Numbered from the stretch's first letter, positions 25,655 through 35,507 are shown. The stretch: 64,000 bases of DNA from Hyphomicrobiaceae bacterium (GCA_022844275.1 JALHMB010000005.1:496001-560000); one strand, 5' to 3'. Notes: generated by a model not told the origin, from the sequence alone. Numbers and translations are program-made.

Positions 25655-26683
25655 TTGGACAAGGTGCCCCGAGACCCCCTCTCACCCCAGCCCTTGGCCA
25701 AGCGGATCTTCGTGGTTCGTAGCAATACGGACGAAAGTGCCAGTGCGAGTATAAGTGCCAGTAAGCGTACGAGTAAGCGTATGTGTCCCCCTGGCGGCGG
25801 TGCGGTTGCCCCCTTTTTCGCACCGCCGCCAGCCCCCCATCCTGACCAGGCGCGGATCGAGCGGCTCAGGACCGTGCTCGCGGGGCTCGAGCGGCGCCAA
25901 AGCTTCGGCCGTACGCTGGGGGCTGCAAATTCTGTCGGCTTGGCGGCGCAGGCCGGCTGGACACTCGGTGCCCCGGAGGTGGATGGCTGGCTGCCCGGCT
26001 GCCAGCTCGACGCCGAGAGCCTCGGCGAGATCAAGCCCGAGAGCTACGCCGATACTCCGGCTGCTCTTGTCTTTGCCCTTCTGTTGGCTACCCGCCGTCT
26101 CGGCATGGGCTGCGCTGACAACCGGTCGTCTTCTTCTATACCGCCGGCGAGGTCGCCTGGCCTTGTGGTGTGGTGCTGGCCTCAGAGATTCGCCCGCGAG
26201 AGCGGCGGGCTCTATGGCCCAGGCCTCGCGCATCTCGGCCTCGATCCTGCGCGGCTCTTGCGGGTCGAGACGGCGACGCCAGCCGAAACTCTCTGGGCGA
26301 TGGAAGAGAGCCTCGCATCGTCGTCGGCGGCCATCGTCATCGGCTGCCTCGACTCGGTCTCCCTTACGCCGGCCCGGCGTCTCGCACTTGCTGCTGCCGC
26401 GCACCGCACGCCAGCCCTGATGGTGACCGCGGCCCGTTCCGCTGCCACGGCCGCGACCTCCACTCGCTGGCGCATCGCCACCGCCCCGAGTGCACCGCAT
26501 CCCTTCGATCCGGAAGCGCCCGGCGATCCGCGCTTCAAACTCACGCTCGAACGCTGCCGCGGCACGGCCGTCGGCGCTGTGTCGCCGTCCTCTGTTGTGG
26601 AGTGGAGTAGTCATGACGCGTATCGTTTCCGTGTGGCTGCCGGCATGGCCGATCGAGCGTCTGAGGCGGCATCTCGGGCCTGA
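25655..26683 (+). CDS. imuA: ImuA, SOS mutagenesis accessory protein
   Basis: A protein of the ImuA family, a RecA-like accessory factor of translesion synthesis with ImuB and DnaE2. The conserved part starts near PDQARIERLRTVLAGLE (residue 63) and continues with GWTLGAPEVDGWLPG, ALVFALLLATRRLG and VVWCWPQRF, then GLDPARLLRVETATPAETLWAMEE. The start is uncertain. The frame opens at TTG 25655 with a weak AAGAG before it; the only in-frame ATG before the domain is 25781, which gives 300 residues. Between them lies a degenerate hexamer repeat. Its end overlaps imuB by 71 nt. The LexA box upstream puts it under SOS control. Confidence 0.85.
   Translation: MDKVPRDPLSPQPLAKRIFVVRSNTDESASASISASKRTSKRMCPPGGGAVAPFFAPPPAPHPDQARIERLRTVLAGLERRQSFGRTLGAANSVGLAAQAGWTLGAPEVDGWLPGCQLDAESLGEIKPESYADTPAALVFALLLATRRLGMGCADNRSSSSIPPARSPGLVVWCWPQRFARESGGLYGPGLAHLGLDPARLLRVETATPAETLWAMEESLASSSAAIVIGCLDSVSLTPARRLALAAAAHRTPALMVTAARSAATAATSTRWRIATAPSAPHPFDPEAPGDPRFKLTLERCRGTAVGAVSPSSVVEWSSHDAYRFRVAAGMADRASEAASRA
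25736..25783 (+). repeat. Degenerate 6-bp tandem repeat in the imuA leader/N-terminus
   Basis: Eight consecutive hexamers close to AGTGCC/AGTAAG/CGTACG. If translated from TTG 25655 they encode Ser-Ala-Ser-Ala-Ser then Lys-Arg-Thr-Ser-Lys-Arg. If imuA starts at ATG 25781 they are leader RNA. Confidence 0.7.
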
Positions 26684-28322
26684 GGACGTGCCGGCGGACC
26701 GGCCAATGGCACTTGTCGCCCACGGCGCGCATGGGTTGGGAATCACCGCCGCGAACGAGGCGGCGCGTGCGCTCGGTGTGCGGGTCGGCGCTGGGCTTGC
26801 AGATGCGCGGGCGGCCCTGCCGGATCTGATCACACGGACTGCCGAGTGCGCAGGAGATCGAGAGGATCTCATACATCTCGCGCGCTGGTGCGGCCGCTAT
26901 GGGCTGGCCCGCAACGTCGACGGCAAGGACGGGCTCTGGATCGACATCACCGGTGTCGCACATCTCTTTGTCCCGAAGCTTGGTGGGTCGGCGATAGATT
27001 GGCCCCAAGCGGAAGACGCAGTCGCCGAGGTGGCGCTGCTCGCCGATCTCGTTCATCGCTTTTCACGTCTATGTCTTAACGTGCGGGTTGCGTGCGCCGA
27101 TACGCTCGGCGCCGCACACGCGCTCGCCCGGTTCGCGCCGTCGTCGGAAGGCGCCTCCGTGATCGCGCCACCGGGAGGGGCGAGCCAGGCGCTCGCGCCA
27201 TTACCTGTAGCTGCCTTGCGTATCGACGCCAGTGCCGTGCGCCTGCTCGAGCGGCTCGGTCTCCGGCGCATTGGTCAGCTCTATGGTCTGCCCCGCGCGG
27301 CTCTCGAGCGTCGCTTTGGCGCCCTGAACCGCAAGGACAGACCGGGGGCCGAAACCATTGCCACGGTGCTGATGCGTCTCGACCAGACGCTCGGCTACTA
27401 CGGCGAGCCCCGCGCGCCGCTCGTCGAGACACCGGATTTCACTGCTCGCCTGCCGTTCTCCGACCCGCTGCTCACATCAGCTGGTATCGAGGCAGCACTC
27501 GAGCGGCTGTGCAGCGACCTTGCCCGTACGCTGACCGAAGCTGCTGTCGGCGGGCGCCGCTTCCATCTTTCGCTCTACCGTTCGGATGGTACTCTCGGCG
27601 AGGTCGCGATCGGCACCAGCACGCCCTGCTGGGATGACGTCCATATCCGCCGGCTGCTGATGGAGAAGATCGCCGCGTTCGATGCCGGCTTCGGCATCGA
27701 CCTGATGACGCTCGACGCGAGCGAGGTGACGCGTTTCGACGCCGGCCAGCCGGAGCTCGATGCGGACGTCGCCGGTGTGCACGCCCGCGCCGCCGCCCGG
27801 CTCGTCGATCGTCTCTCGGGCCGTCTCGGCAGCAGTCGCGTCATGCGCCTTCTCCCCCATGCCAGTCACATCCCGGAGGCCGCGCAGAAACGGGTGTCAG
27901 TCATGGGGATAGCCGAGGTGAAAGCGGCAGCCCTATCCGAGAAGCTTGTGTTCGCTTCCGAGAAGCGCCGCCCCGCCTTCCTGCTGGATCCGCCCGAGCC
28001 GATCGAGGTTCTCGCAGCCATTCCTGAGGGTGCACCTGCGCTGATCGTCTGGCGACGCGTGCGCCGAAGGATTGTGCGCGCCGAGGGACCCGAGCGGATC
28101 GCGCCCGCATGGTGGGCGGCCTATGTTCCGCGCGCGCGAGAAACGGGCGCCCACGCGGCGCTCACCCGCGACTACTACATGATCGAGGAGGCTGACGGCG
28201 CCCGCTACTGGGTCTTCCGTGCCGGCCTGTATGACCGGGAGAGAGATGGAGAAGGTGCCGAGGATGATGACGAGACGCCGGCTCGCCTGCCGCGCTGGTT
28301 CATGCACGGGTTGGTGCCATGA
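26613..28322 (+). CDS. imuB: ImuB, Y-family polymerase-like SOS protein
   Basis: A 569-residue Y-family DNA polymerase homologue. ImuB lacks polymerase activity in studied species and links ImuA, DnaE2 and the beta clamp. N-terminal MTRIVSVWLPAWPIERLRR, then GLADARAALPDLI, LWIDITGVAHLF in place of the acidic catalytic motif, and the helix-hairpin-helix LLERLGLRRIGQLYGLPRAALERRFG. The C-terminal region holds RPAFLLDPPEPIEVLAAIPEGAP. ATG 26613 follows GGAGTGGAG; a longer frame from 26490 is rejected. It starts inside the end of imuA, and its stop overlaps the dnaE2 start (ATGA). Confidence 0.93.
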   Translation: MTRIVSVWLPAWPIERLRRHLGPEDVPADRPMALVAHGAHGLGITAANEAARALGVRVGAGLADARAALPDLITRTAECAGDREDLIHLARWCGRYGLARNVDGKDGLWIDITGVAHLFVPKLGGSAIDWPQAEDAVAEVALLADLVHRFSRLCLNVRVACADTLGAAHALARFAPSSEGASVIAPPGGASQALAPLPVAALRIDASAVRLLERLGLRRIGQLYGLPRAALERRFGALNRKDRPGAETIATVLMRLDQTLGYYGEPRAPLVETPDFTARLPFSDPLLTSAGIEAALERLCSDLARTLTEAAVGGRRFHLSLYRSDGTLGEVAIGTSTPCWDDVHIRRLLMEKIAAFDAGFGIDLMTLDASEVTRFDAGQPELDADVAGVHARAAARLVDRLSGRLGSSRVMRLLPHASHIPEAAQKRVSVMGIAEVKAAALSEKLVFASEKRRPAFLLDPPEPIEVLAAIPEGAPALIVWRRVRRRIVRAEGPERIAPAWWAAYVPRARETGAHAALTRDYYMIEEADGARYWVFRAGLYDRERDGEGAEDDDETPARLPRWFMHGLVP

Positions 28323-31300
28323 AGTCCGCCTATGCCGAGCTGCAGGTGACGACCAACTTTTCCTTTCTGCGCGGCGGCTCGCATCCTCAAGAGCTGGTGG
28401 CGGCAGCCAAGCTGCAGGGTCTGGCGGCTCTGGCCGTCACGGATCGCAACACGCTCGCTGGTGTCGTGCGTGCGCACGTGGCCGCAAAGCAGGTCGGCCT
28501 CAAGCTCATCGTCGGCGCACGTCTCGATCTCGCTGATGCGCCGAGCCTCATCTGCCTGCCGACGGACCGTGCGGCTTATGGCCGTCTCTGCCGTCTACTT
28601 TCCAAGGGTCAGATTGCCGCCGACAAAGGCCAATGCATTCTCACGCTCGAGGATATCTCGGCCGAAGCGGATGGACAGATCCTTATCGCGCTTGCTCCGG
28701 AAAACCGGAGCTGGCGGGCAGAAGCCGCTCATGCCGCCTTCGAGGCCGAGCTGCGTCGTCTCAAGATGAGCCTCGCACCCGCCGCTCTTTATCTCGCTGC
28801 CACGCACAGCTATTGCGGCGATGATCGCGCCCGCATTGCCGCACTCGCCGCACTTGCTCGGCGCTGCCGCGTGCCGCTCGTCGCAACGGGAGACGTGCTC
28901 TATCACATGCCCCACCGCCGCCCGCTCCAGGACGTGCTGACTTGCATTCGCGAAGACGTGTGCATCGGCGAGGCGGGGTTGCGGCTCGCACCGAATGCCG
29001 AGCGTCACATCAAACCACCGCACGAGATGGCGCGATTGTTCGAGGGGCATGATACCGCGCTCGCCCGCACGCTGGAGATCGCCGAAGCCTGCACGTTCAA
29101 TCTCGAAGATCTGCAATACGAGTATCCCGACGAGCCCGTACCGCCCGGCAAGACACCGCATGGTCATCTCGCAGATCTCGTCGGGGAAGGTGCGCGTGAG
29201 AAATTTCCCGGCGGCGTACCAGAGAAGGTCCGAACGCTTATCGAGAAGGAACTCGCGCTGATCGAGGAACTCAAGTACGCGCCCTACTTCCTCACGGTGC
29301 ACGACATCGTTGCTTTCGCGAAGAGCCAAGACATTCTCTGCCAGGGGCGCGGCTCGGCGGCCAACTCCGTGGTCTGCTACTGCCTTGGCATTACCGCGGT
29401 TAACCCGACGGAGGTCGATCTTCTCTTCGAGCGTTTCATCAGCGCCGACCGCAAGGAGCCACCGGACATCGACGTCGATTTCGAGCACGAGCGGCGCGAG
29501 GAGGTCATCCAGCACATCTATGACAAATATGGACGCCACCGCGCTGGGCTTGCTGCCACCGTCATCAGCTATCGCTCGCGTTCGGCCGTGCGCGAGGTCG
29601 GCAAGGCCATGGGGCTCAGCGAGGATGTCGTCGCAGCGCTCGCCGGCATGGTTTGGGGGGCGCGCGGAGGTGGTGCCTTGCCTGAACAGCGCGTTCGCGA
29701 GGCCGGTCTCGATCCCGATGATCCCTTGCTCCAACGCGTGCTCGAGCTGACCGAGGAGCTGATCGGCTTTCCTCGTCATCTCTCCCAGCATGTCGGCGGC
29801 TTCGTGCTGACGCGCGGCCCGCTGGTGGAGATGGTGCCGGTCGGCAACGCCGCCATGGACCACCGCACATTTGTCGAGTGGGACAAGGACGATCTCGCCG
29901 CGCTCAATCTACTCAAGGTCGACGTTCTGGGTCTCGGGATGCTCACCTGCATCCGCCGCGCCTTCGACCTGATTGCCATGCACGAAGGCCGTAGATGGAC
30001 ACTTGCGACGCTGCCGCGCGAGGAGCCTGCCGTCTACGATATGCTGTGCCGGGCCGAGGCCATCGGCGTCTTCCAGGTCGAGAGCCGCGCTCAGATGAAC
30101 ATGCTGCCGCGCCTCAAGCCCAGGTGCTTCTACGATCTCGTTATCGAGGTGGCGATCGTGCGCCCTGGCCCCATCCAGGGCGACATGGTGCATCCCTATT
30201 TGCGCCGGCGCGATGGAATTGAAGAGCCGGATTACCCGGCCCCGAAGGGCGGCGACCCAGACGAGCTCCGTAACATCCTCAAGAAGACCTTGGGCGTGCC
30301 GCTCTTCCAGGAGCAGGCTATGCGCATCGCCATGGTCGCGGCGCGCTTCACCGATGCCGAGGTCAATGAGCTGAGAAAGGCCATGGCTGCCTTCCGGCGC
30401 CGCGGAACCATAGAGAAGCTCGAAGAAAAGATGGTGTCCAAAATGGTCGAGCGCGGCTACGCGCGCGACTTCGCGCAGCGGTGCTTCAATCAGATCAAAG
30501 GTTTTGGCGAGTACGGCTTTCCCGAGAGCCATGCCGCGAGCTTCGCGCTGCTCGTCTATGTCTCCGCCTGGATAAAGAAGCATTACCCCGCGGCCTTCTG
30601 CGCGGCGCTTTTGAATTCTCAGCCCATGGGCTTCTACGCGCCGGCTCAGCTCGTGCGAGATGCCCGCGAGAACGGCGTCGAGGTGCGCCCCGTCGACGTC
30701 AATCATTCGGATTGGGACTGCACGCTCGAACCGGGGGGCAGCGACGGCAGGCCGGCATTGCGCCTTGGGTTCCGCCAGGTCGATGGCATGAACGAGAAGG
30801 AAACCCGCGAGAAGCTGCTGGCCGCACGGGCTGAGGCACCCTTTGCCGATGCGTACGATCTCTGGCGACGCGGCAGTGTTCGCCTCGAGACGATCGAGCG
30901 GCTTGCAGCGGCGGACGCTTTCCGCTCGCTCGGCCTCGATCGGCGTCAGGCTTTATGGGAGGTCAAGGCACTCGACGGCGGAACGCCGCTGCCGCTCTTT
31001 GCCTGGAACGAAACCCGCGAGGCTGGACCCGAGCCTGCTGTGGCGCTGCCGCGGATGCCTCTCTCAGAGCATGTCGTCAACGACTATCAGACGCTCCGTC
31101 TCTCGCTGAAGGCGCACCCGGTGTCGTTCCTGCGAGGGGGCCTGACGCGCCGGCGCATACTCGCGTGCGCGGATCTGGGTGCGACCCGTCAGGGACAATG
31201 GGTCTCGGTTGCCGGTGTGGTGCTCGTGCGGCAGCAGCCTGGCACGGCCAAGGGCGTGATCTTCATGACGGTTGAGGACGAGACAGGTATCGCCAACGTG

Positions 31301-31606
31301 GTGGTATGGGCGAAAACGATGGCGCGCTATCGGCGCGTCGTCATGGCGTCCCGCCTGATCGTCATCCGCGGACGCATTCAGCGAAAGGACGAAATCATTC
31401 ACATCGTTGCCGCGCGGCTCGAGGACCGCACGGAATGGCTAAGCCTCTTGAGCGAGAGTGGCCGCGAAACCATGCCGGTGCCGATCGCCCGCGCCGATGA
31501 GGTGCTACGTCCCAATCCCGGCTCGGCCCGATCAAAGGAGCATCCGCGCTGGGCCGGCCATCCGCGCAACGAGCGCATCCTGCCGAAGTCGCGCGATTTC
31601 CATTGA
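28319..31606 (+). CDS. dnaE2: Error-prone DNA polymerase DnaE2 (ImuC)
   Basis: A 1095-residue C-family polymerase that performs lesion bypass and induced mutagenesis. It has an N-terminal PHP domain (YAELQVTTNFSFLRGGSHP, residues about 4-200), then palm and fingers with the catalytic PPDIDVDFEHERR at about 380-392 and RGSAANSVVCYCLGIT. A helix-hairpin-helix region and the OB-fold (GVIFMTVEDETGIANVVVW at about 978) follow. The ending, HPRWAGHPRNERILPKSRDFH, is typical of DnaE2. The length and the imuA-imuB-dnaE2 order match the SOS cassette of alphaproteobacteria. ATG is coupled to the imuB stop. Confidence 0.96.
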   Translation: MKSAYAELQVTTNFSFLRGGSHPQELVAAAKLQGLAALAVTDRNTLAGVVRAHVAAKQVGLKLIVGARLDLADAPSLICLPTDRAAYGRLCRLLSKGQIAADKGQCILTLEDISAEADGQILIALAPENRSWRAEAAHAAFEAELRRLKMSLAPAALYLAATHSYCGDDRARIAALAALARRCRVPLVATGDVLYHMPHRRPLQDVLTCIREDVCIGEAGLRLAPNAERHIKPPHEMARLFEGHDTALARTLEIAEACTFNLEDLQYEYPDEPVPPGKTPHGHLADLVGEGAREKFPGGVPEKVRTLIEKELALIEELKYAPYFLTVHDIVAFAKSQDILCQGRGSAANSVVCYCLGITAVNPTEVDLLFERFISADRKEPPDIDVDFEHERREEVIQHIYDKYGRHRAGLAATVISYRSRSAVREVGKAMGLSEDVVAALAGMVWGARGGGALPEQRVREAGLDPDDPLLQRVLELTEELIGFPRHLSQHVGGFVLTRGPLVEMVPVGNAAMDHRTFVEWDKDDLAALNLLKVDVLGLGMLTCIRRAFDLIAMHEGRRWTLATLPREEPAVYDMLCRAEAIGVFQVESRAQMNMLPRLKPRCFYDLVIEVAIVRPGPIQGDMVHPYLRRRDGIEEPDYPAPKGGDPDELRNILKKTLGVPLFQEQAMRIAMVAARFTDAEVNELRKAMAAFRRRGTIEKLEEKMVSKMVERGYARDFAQRCFNQIKGFGEYGFPESHAASFALLVYVSAWIKKHYPAAFCAALLNSQPMGFYAPAQLVRDARENGVEVRPVDVNHSDWDCTLEPGGSDGRPALRLGFRQVDGMNEKETREKLLAARAEAPFADAYDLWRRGSVRLETIERLAAADAFRSLGLDRRQALWEVKALDGGTPLPLFAWNETREAGPEPAVALPRMPLSEHVVNDYQTLRLSLKAHPVSFLRGGLTRRRILACADLGATRQGQWVSVAGVVLVRQQPGTAKGVIFMTVEDETGIANVVVWAKTMARYRRVVMASRLIVIRGRIQRKDEIIHIVAARLEDRTEWLSLLSESGRETMPVPIARADEVLRPNPGSARSKEHPRWAGHPRNERILPKSRDFH

Positions 31607-31667
31607 CCGCTCGCGGCAGCGCTGCGAGCGTGCCGACGCGTGCATCCCGTTACCGAGCGCCGAGCGA

Positions 31668-33524
31668 ATGCCTCTCACTGCCATGATGCCCCGTTGCTCC
31701 GTTCTGCTCCGCTTCGCGCTTGCCATCTCCTTGACGATACCCACCTTCGCGTCTGCACCAGTCCGTGCCATCGCGCAAACGCCGCCGGCCGCCGGTCCGA
31801 CGCGTGCAGCGCCCGAGGCCGCCTCCGGCCGCCAGAGCCGCGGCCTCGCCGTCGCCCAACGTCACATGGTTTCGACAGCCAATCCCTACGCGAGTGACGT
31901 GGGCCGCATGATCCTGCGTGAAGGGGGCAGCGCGGTCGATGCGGCCATCGCCGTACAGCTCGTACTCAACCTCGTCGAGCCGCAGTCTTCAGGTATCGGC
32001 GGCGGCGCCTTTCTCATCCACTTCGATGCCGCGACCCGAACGCTCAAGACTTACGACGGCCGCGAGACAGCACCTGCCGCAGCGCAGCCGAGCCGCTTTC
32101 TCGATGCGGATGGCAAGCCGATCCCATTCGCGACAGCGATCGCGTCGGGCGCTGCCGTTGGCGTACCGGGCACGCTCGCAATGCTCGAGCTCGCCCATCG
32201 TCAGCAGGGACGCTTGCCTTGGGCGCGGCTCTTCGCGCCGGCGATCACACTCGCGCGCGAAGGCTTCCTCGTGTCGCCGCGGCTTTCCCTGATGCTCGAC
32301 TGGATGGGTGCCGAGGCTTTCGCGCCAGCGGCGCGGCGCTACTTCTTCGATGCGAGCGGAAAAGCTTGGGATTCTGGGCATAAGCTGCGCAATCCGGAGT
32401 TTGCCGAGACGCTGGAGCATATCGCGCGCGATGGAGCGCGAGCGTTGCACGAGGGGCCGACCGCCGATCGCATCGTTGCCGCCGTCGCGGCTGCACCATC
32501 GCCTGCCGGCGATATTGCGCTCGCCGACCTTGCGGGCTATCAGCCGCGCGAGCGCGAGGCCGTTTGCGTGCCCTACCGTGATTTCAGAGTGTGCGGCATG
32601 GGGCCGCCGTCATCCGGCGCGCATACAGTCGGCCAGACGCTGCGCATGATCGAGCCCTTCGACCTCGGCCGTGGTCCGAGCGCTGCACTCAACACGCGCG
32701 CACTGCACATCATCGCGGAGGCGGAGAAGCTCGCCTATGCGGACCGCAATCGCTATCTCGCCGATCCCGATTTCGTGCGGATCCCCTCAGGCCTGCTTGG
32801 GGCAAGCTATCTCGAGCGCCGCCGCGCGCTGATTGCACCACTCGGTGCAGCCGGGCGCGTCCAAGCCGGCCAACCTGGCGCCGATGGTGCGCAGATCTTC
32901 GGCGAGGACGCTACCGTTGAAGCCACGGGAACAAGCCATGTCTCGATCGTTGACGGCGCCGGCAATGCTGTGGCGATGACGACGACCATCGAGGCGGCGT
33001 TCGGCTCGCGAATCTGGGCAGCCGGATTTCTGCTGAACAACCAGCTGACCGATTTCTCATTCCGCCCGGCGGACGCGCAGGGCCGGCCTATTGCCAACCG
33101 CGTCGAAGGCGGAAAGCGCCCCCGTAGCTCCATGGCACCAACCATCGTCCTCGACAGCAACGGCGAGCTCAAAGCCGTTCTCGGATCGCCGGGTGGGAGC
33201 CGGATCATCCTGTACGTGGTGAAATCGCTGGTGGCGCTGATCGACTGGGAAATGGACGCGCAGGCCGCAGTCACGCTCGCGAACTTCGGTAGTCAAGGCC
33301 GCGCCTTCGAGCTGGAGTCGACCACGGCGTCCGCCTACGAAGTCCTGACGCGGCCTTGGGCGTGGGGCTCGACGATCTGGCAGGCGCTGCGACTGAAGCC
33401 CTTCGGCCACCGCATCGACTTCGATCTCATGACGTCCGGCACGCAGATTGTCGTGCGCCGCGGGGCTGGCCGCCTGGAAGGTGGTGCCGATCCGCGGCGC
33501 GAAGGCGTGGCGCTCGGAGACTGA
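31668..33524 (+). CDS. ggt: Gamma-glutamyltransferase / glutathione hydrolase
   Basis: A 618-residue Ntn-hydrolase that cleaves gamma-glutamyl bonds of glutathione and related peptides in the periplasm. It has a signal peptide (LLRFALAISLTIPTF, cleavage near RAIAQ) and a large-subunit part with MVSTANPYASDVGRMILREGG and EPQSSGIGGGAFL. Autocleavage should occur before the Thr of ATGTSHVSIVD, which becomes the nucleophile of the small subunit. FLLNNQLTDFSF and KRPRSSMAPTIV follow as in the family. The start could be ATG 31668 or 31683; neither has a strong ribosome site. It is convergent with the ABC importer operon (6 bases between stops). Confidence 0.93.
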   Translation: MPLTAMMPRCSVLLRFALAISLTIPTFASAPVRAIAQTPPAAGPTRAAPEAASGRQSRGLAVAQRHMVSTANPYASDVGRMILREGGSAVDAAIAVQLVLNLVEPQSSGIGGGAFLIHFDAATRTLKTYDGRETAPAAAQPSRFLDADGKPIPFATAIASGAAVGVPGTLAMLELAHRQQGRLPWARLFAPAITLAREGFLVSPRLSLMLDWMGAEAFAPAARRYFFDASGKAWDSGHKLRNPEFAETLEHIARDGARALHEGPTADRIVAAVAAAPSPAGDIALADLAGYQPREREAVCVPYRDFRVCGMGPPSSGAHTVGQTLRMIEPFDLGRGPSAALNTRALHIIAEAEKLAYADRNRYLADPDFVRIPSGLLGASYLERRRALIAPLGAAGRVQAGQPGADGAQIFGEDATVEATGTSHVSIVDGAGNAVAMTTTIEAAFGSRIWAAGFLLNNQLTDFSFRPADAQGRPIANRVEGGKRPRSSMAPTIVLDSNGELKAVLGSPGGSRIILYVVKSLVALIDWEMDAQAAVTLANFGSQGRAFELESTTASAYEVLTRPWAWGSTIWQALRLKPFGHRIDFDLMTSGTQIVVRRGAGRLEGGADPRREGVALGD

Positions 33525-33530
33525 GCGGCC

Positions 33531-34427
33531 TCAGGTCTTCATCTTGGGGTCGAGCCAGTCGCGGAGCGAGTCACCGAAGAGATTGAACCCGAATACGGCG
33601 AGCGTGATGGCGAGCCCGGGGAAGATCGCGACCCAGGGTGCGCTCTCGGCATATTCCTGCGCGCCGCCGCGAAGCATGAGGCCCCACGCCGGCACCGGCT
33701 CCTGCACGCCAAGACCAAGATAGGAGAGCGAAGCCTCAATGAGGATCGCCTGGCCGACCTGCGCGGTCAGAATGATCAGGAACGGCGCCATCACGTTCGG
33801 CATCATGTGGCGGAAGATGATACGCGCATGGCTGAAGCCATTGGCGCGCGCGGCGTCCACGTAGGGCATCTCGCGGATGGCGAGAGCGCTCGCGCGCACG
33901 ATGCGCGCGGCGCGCGGGATCACGGGGATTGTGATCGCGATGATAACGTTGAATACGCCCGTGCCGAAGATGGCGACGACGGCGAGGGCGAGAATGATCA
34001 GAGGGAACGCCATGAATACGTCCATGACGCGCTGGAAAAGCAGATCGAAGCGGCCGCCGAAGTAAGCTGAAGTGACGCCGAGGATCAGGCCCAGGAAGCA
34101 ACCCACGAAGGACGACACGAAACCAACGAGGAGCGCCGTGCGGGCGCCGTAGATGATGCGCGATAGAAGATCGCGGCCGAACTGGTCCGTTCCGAGCCAA
34201 TGATCCCAGTCGGGCGCAGAGAGCATCGCGCCGAAGTCATTGTCAGTTGGGTCATAGCTCGTGAGCAGCGGCGCGAAAATCGCCATCACGCACATCGTGA
34301 TAACGATGAAGCCGCCGAAAGCGCCGAGCGGATTGTCCCGGCAGAAGGCGCCGAGCGTGCCCAATACCGTCGGCTTGCGCGGAATGTCTTCGATGACCGT
34401 GCTGGGAGAGGCAGTTTCGGTAGCCAT
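33531..34427 (-). CDS. ABC transporter permease, DppC/GsiD type
   Basis: A 298-residue inner-membrane permease of the peptide/nickel uptake family, with six helices and the EAA loop MPYVDAARANGFSHARIIFRHMMPN (about 195-220). The N-terminal extension with LGTDQFGRDLLSRIIYGAR is the OppC-type signature. ATG 34427 has GGAG 6 nt upstream; an upstream Met (34478) would extend into the dppB-like gene end. It is last in the operon fused ATPase, binding protein, DppB-like, DppC-like. Confidence 0.93.
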   Translation of the reverse strand: MATETASPSTVIEDIPRKPTVLGTLGAFCRDNPLGAFGGFIVITMCVMAIFAPLLTSYDPTDNDFGAMLSAPDWDHWLGTDQFGRDLLSRIIYGARTALLVGFVSSFVGCFLGLILGVTSAYFGGRFDLLFQRVMDVFMAFPLIILALAVVAIFGTGVFNVIIAITIPVIPRAARIVRASALAIREMPYVDAARANGFSHARIIFRHMMPNVMAPFLIILTAQVGQAILIEASLSYLGLGVQEPVPAWGLMLRGGAQEYAESAPWVAIFPGLAITLAVFGFNLFGDSLRDWLDPKMKT

Positions 34428-34440
34428 AGTGCTCTCCAAC

Positions 34441-35415
34441 TCAGCGAGTGTAGCGGATGCGCGGATCGAGCCACGCATAGCAGATGTCGACCACGAAATT
34501 CGTAAATGCGAATATGGCGACCACCATCATCACCAGGAACTGGGTCATTGCGTAGTCGTGATTGAGAACCGACTCGACGAACAGCTTGCCGAGCCCGTTG
34601 AGATTGAAGACCTGCTCGGTTACCACGAGACCGCCCATGAGAAATGCGAATTCGATGCCGACCACGGTCACAACGGGCAGCAATGCGTTCCTCAGCGCGT
34701 GGCGATTGATGACGAGCTTTTCATAAAGGCCTTTGGCGCGCGCGGTGCGCACGTAGTCCTCGCGCAGAACCTCGAGCAGGGCTGATCGCGTCATGCGTGT
34801 TGCCACGGCGGAATAGCGATAGCCTGTGGCCAGCGCCGGCCAGATCAGCATGGAAAGATTGTACCAGGGGTCCTGCCAGATCGGCACGTATCGGATCGGT
34901 GGCATCCAAGCTACTCCGAACCATGCCTTGCTGGTCACGAGGATGCCGAGAATGATGAGAATGCCGAGCCAGAAGGACGGCATGGCAATGCCCGCAATCG
35001 TGAACGTGCGGACGAAATAATCGATCCACGTATTCTGTTTCACGGCGGCGATGGTGCCGAGTGGTATAGCGATCAGGACCGCCGTCAAAGTCGCCATCAG
35101 GGCGACCTGCAGCGAGAGCTGGAAGCGCAGAGCGATCTCTTCGACGATGGGCCGGTTGGTCCACATCGACTTGCCGAAGTCGAACGTTATCAGGCCTTTG
35201 ATGAAGGCCCAGAATTGGACGAGCATCGGTTCATCGAGGCCAAGCTCGCGACGGCAATTCAGCAGGACATCCTGAGGGATCGAGCCACCGCCCGCTGCCA
35301 GACGCAGGTAGCAGATGTCGCCGGGGATCGTGCGCATGAGCAGAAAGATGAGCACCGCCGCGCCAAACAGCGTCGGAATCATCAGCAACAGGCGCTTGAT
35401 CACATAGCGCAGCAT
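34441..35415 (-). CDS. ABC transporter permease, DppB/GsiC type
   Basis: A 324-residue permease beginning MLRYVIKRLLLMIPTLFGAAVLIFLLMR, the usual DppB N-terminal helix. It contains PGD, LDEPMLVQFW, and the EAA loop REDYVRTARAKGLYEKLVINRHALRNALLP. It ends with NFVVDICYAWLDPRIRY, also typical. GAGG sits 7-8 nt before ATG 35415. A stable hairpin separates it from the binding-protein gene upstream; 13 nt separate it from the DppC-like gene. Confidence 0.94.
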   Translation of the reverse strand: MLRYVIKRLLLMIPTLFGAAVLIFLLMRTIPGDICYLRLAAGGGSIPQDVLLNCRRELGLDEPMLVQFWAFIKGLITFDFGKSMWTNRPIVEEIALRFQLSLQVALMATLTAVLIAIPLGTIAAVKQNTWIDYFVRTFTIAGIAMPSFWLGILIILGILVTSKAWFGVAWMPPIRYVPIWQDPWYNLSMLIWPALATGYRYSAVATRMTRSALLEVLREDYVRTARAKGLYEKLVINRHALRNALLPVVTVVGIEFAFLMGGLVVTEQVFNLNGLGKLFVESVLNHDYAMTQFLVMMVVAIFAFTNFVVDICYAWLDPRIRYTR

Positions 35416-35455
35416 TGTCGTCCTCGGTAGCTCGTGAGCGGATCATTTAGCCAAT

Positions 35456-35480
35456 GGGCCACGGCAGTAAGCCGTGGCCC
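35456..35480 (-). other. Intercistronic hairpin downstream of the binding-protein gene
   Basis: A perfect 10-bp stem GGGCCACGGC/GCCGTGGCCC with loop AGTAA, between the binding-protein stop (35508) and the DppB-like start (35415). No T run follows on the minus strand. Its likely role is to stabilise or partly terminate the message so that binding protein exceeds permeases. Confidence 0.7.
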
Positions 35481-35507
35481 GTTTCTTGTGGCGTCAGCCA
35501 GTACAGA

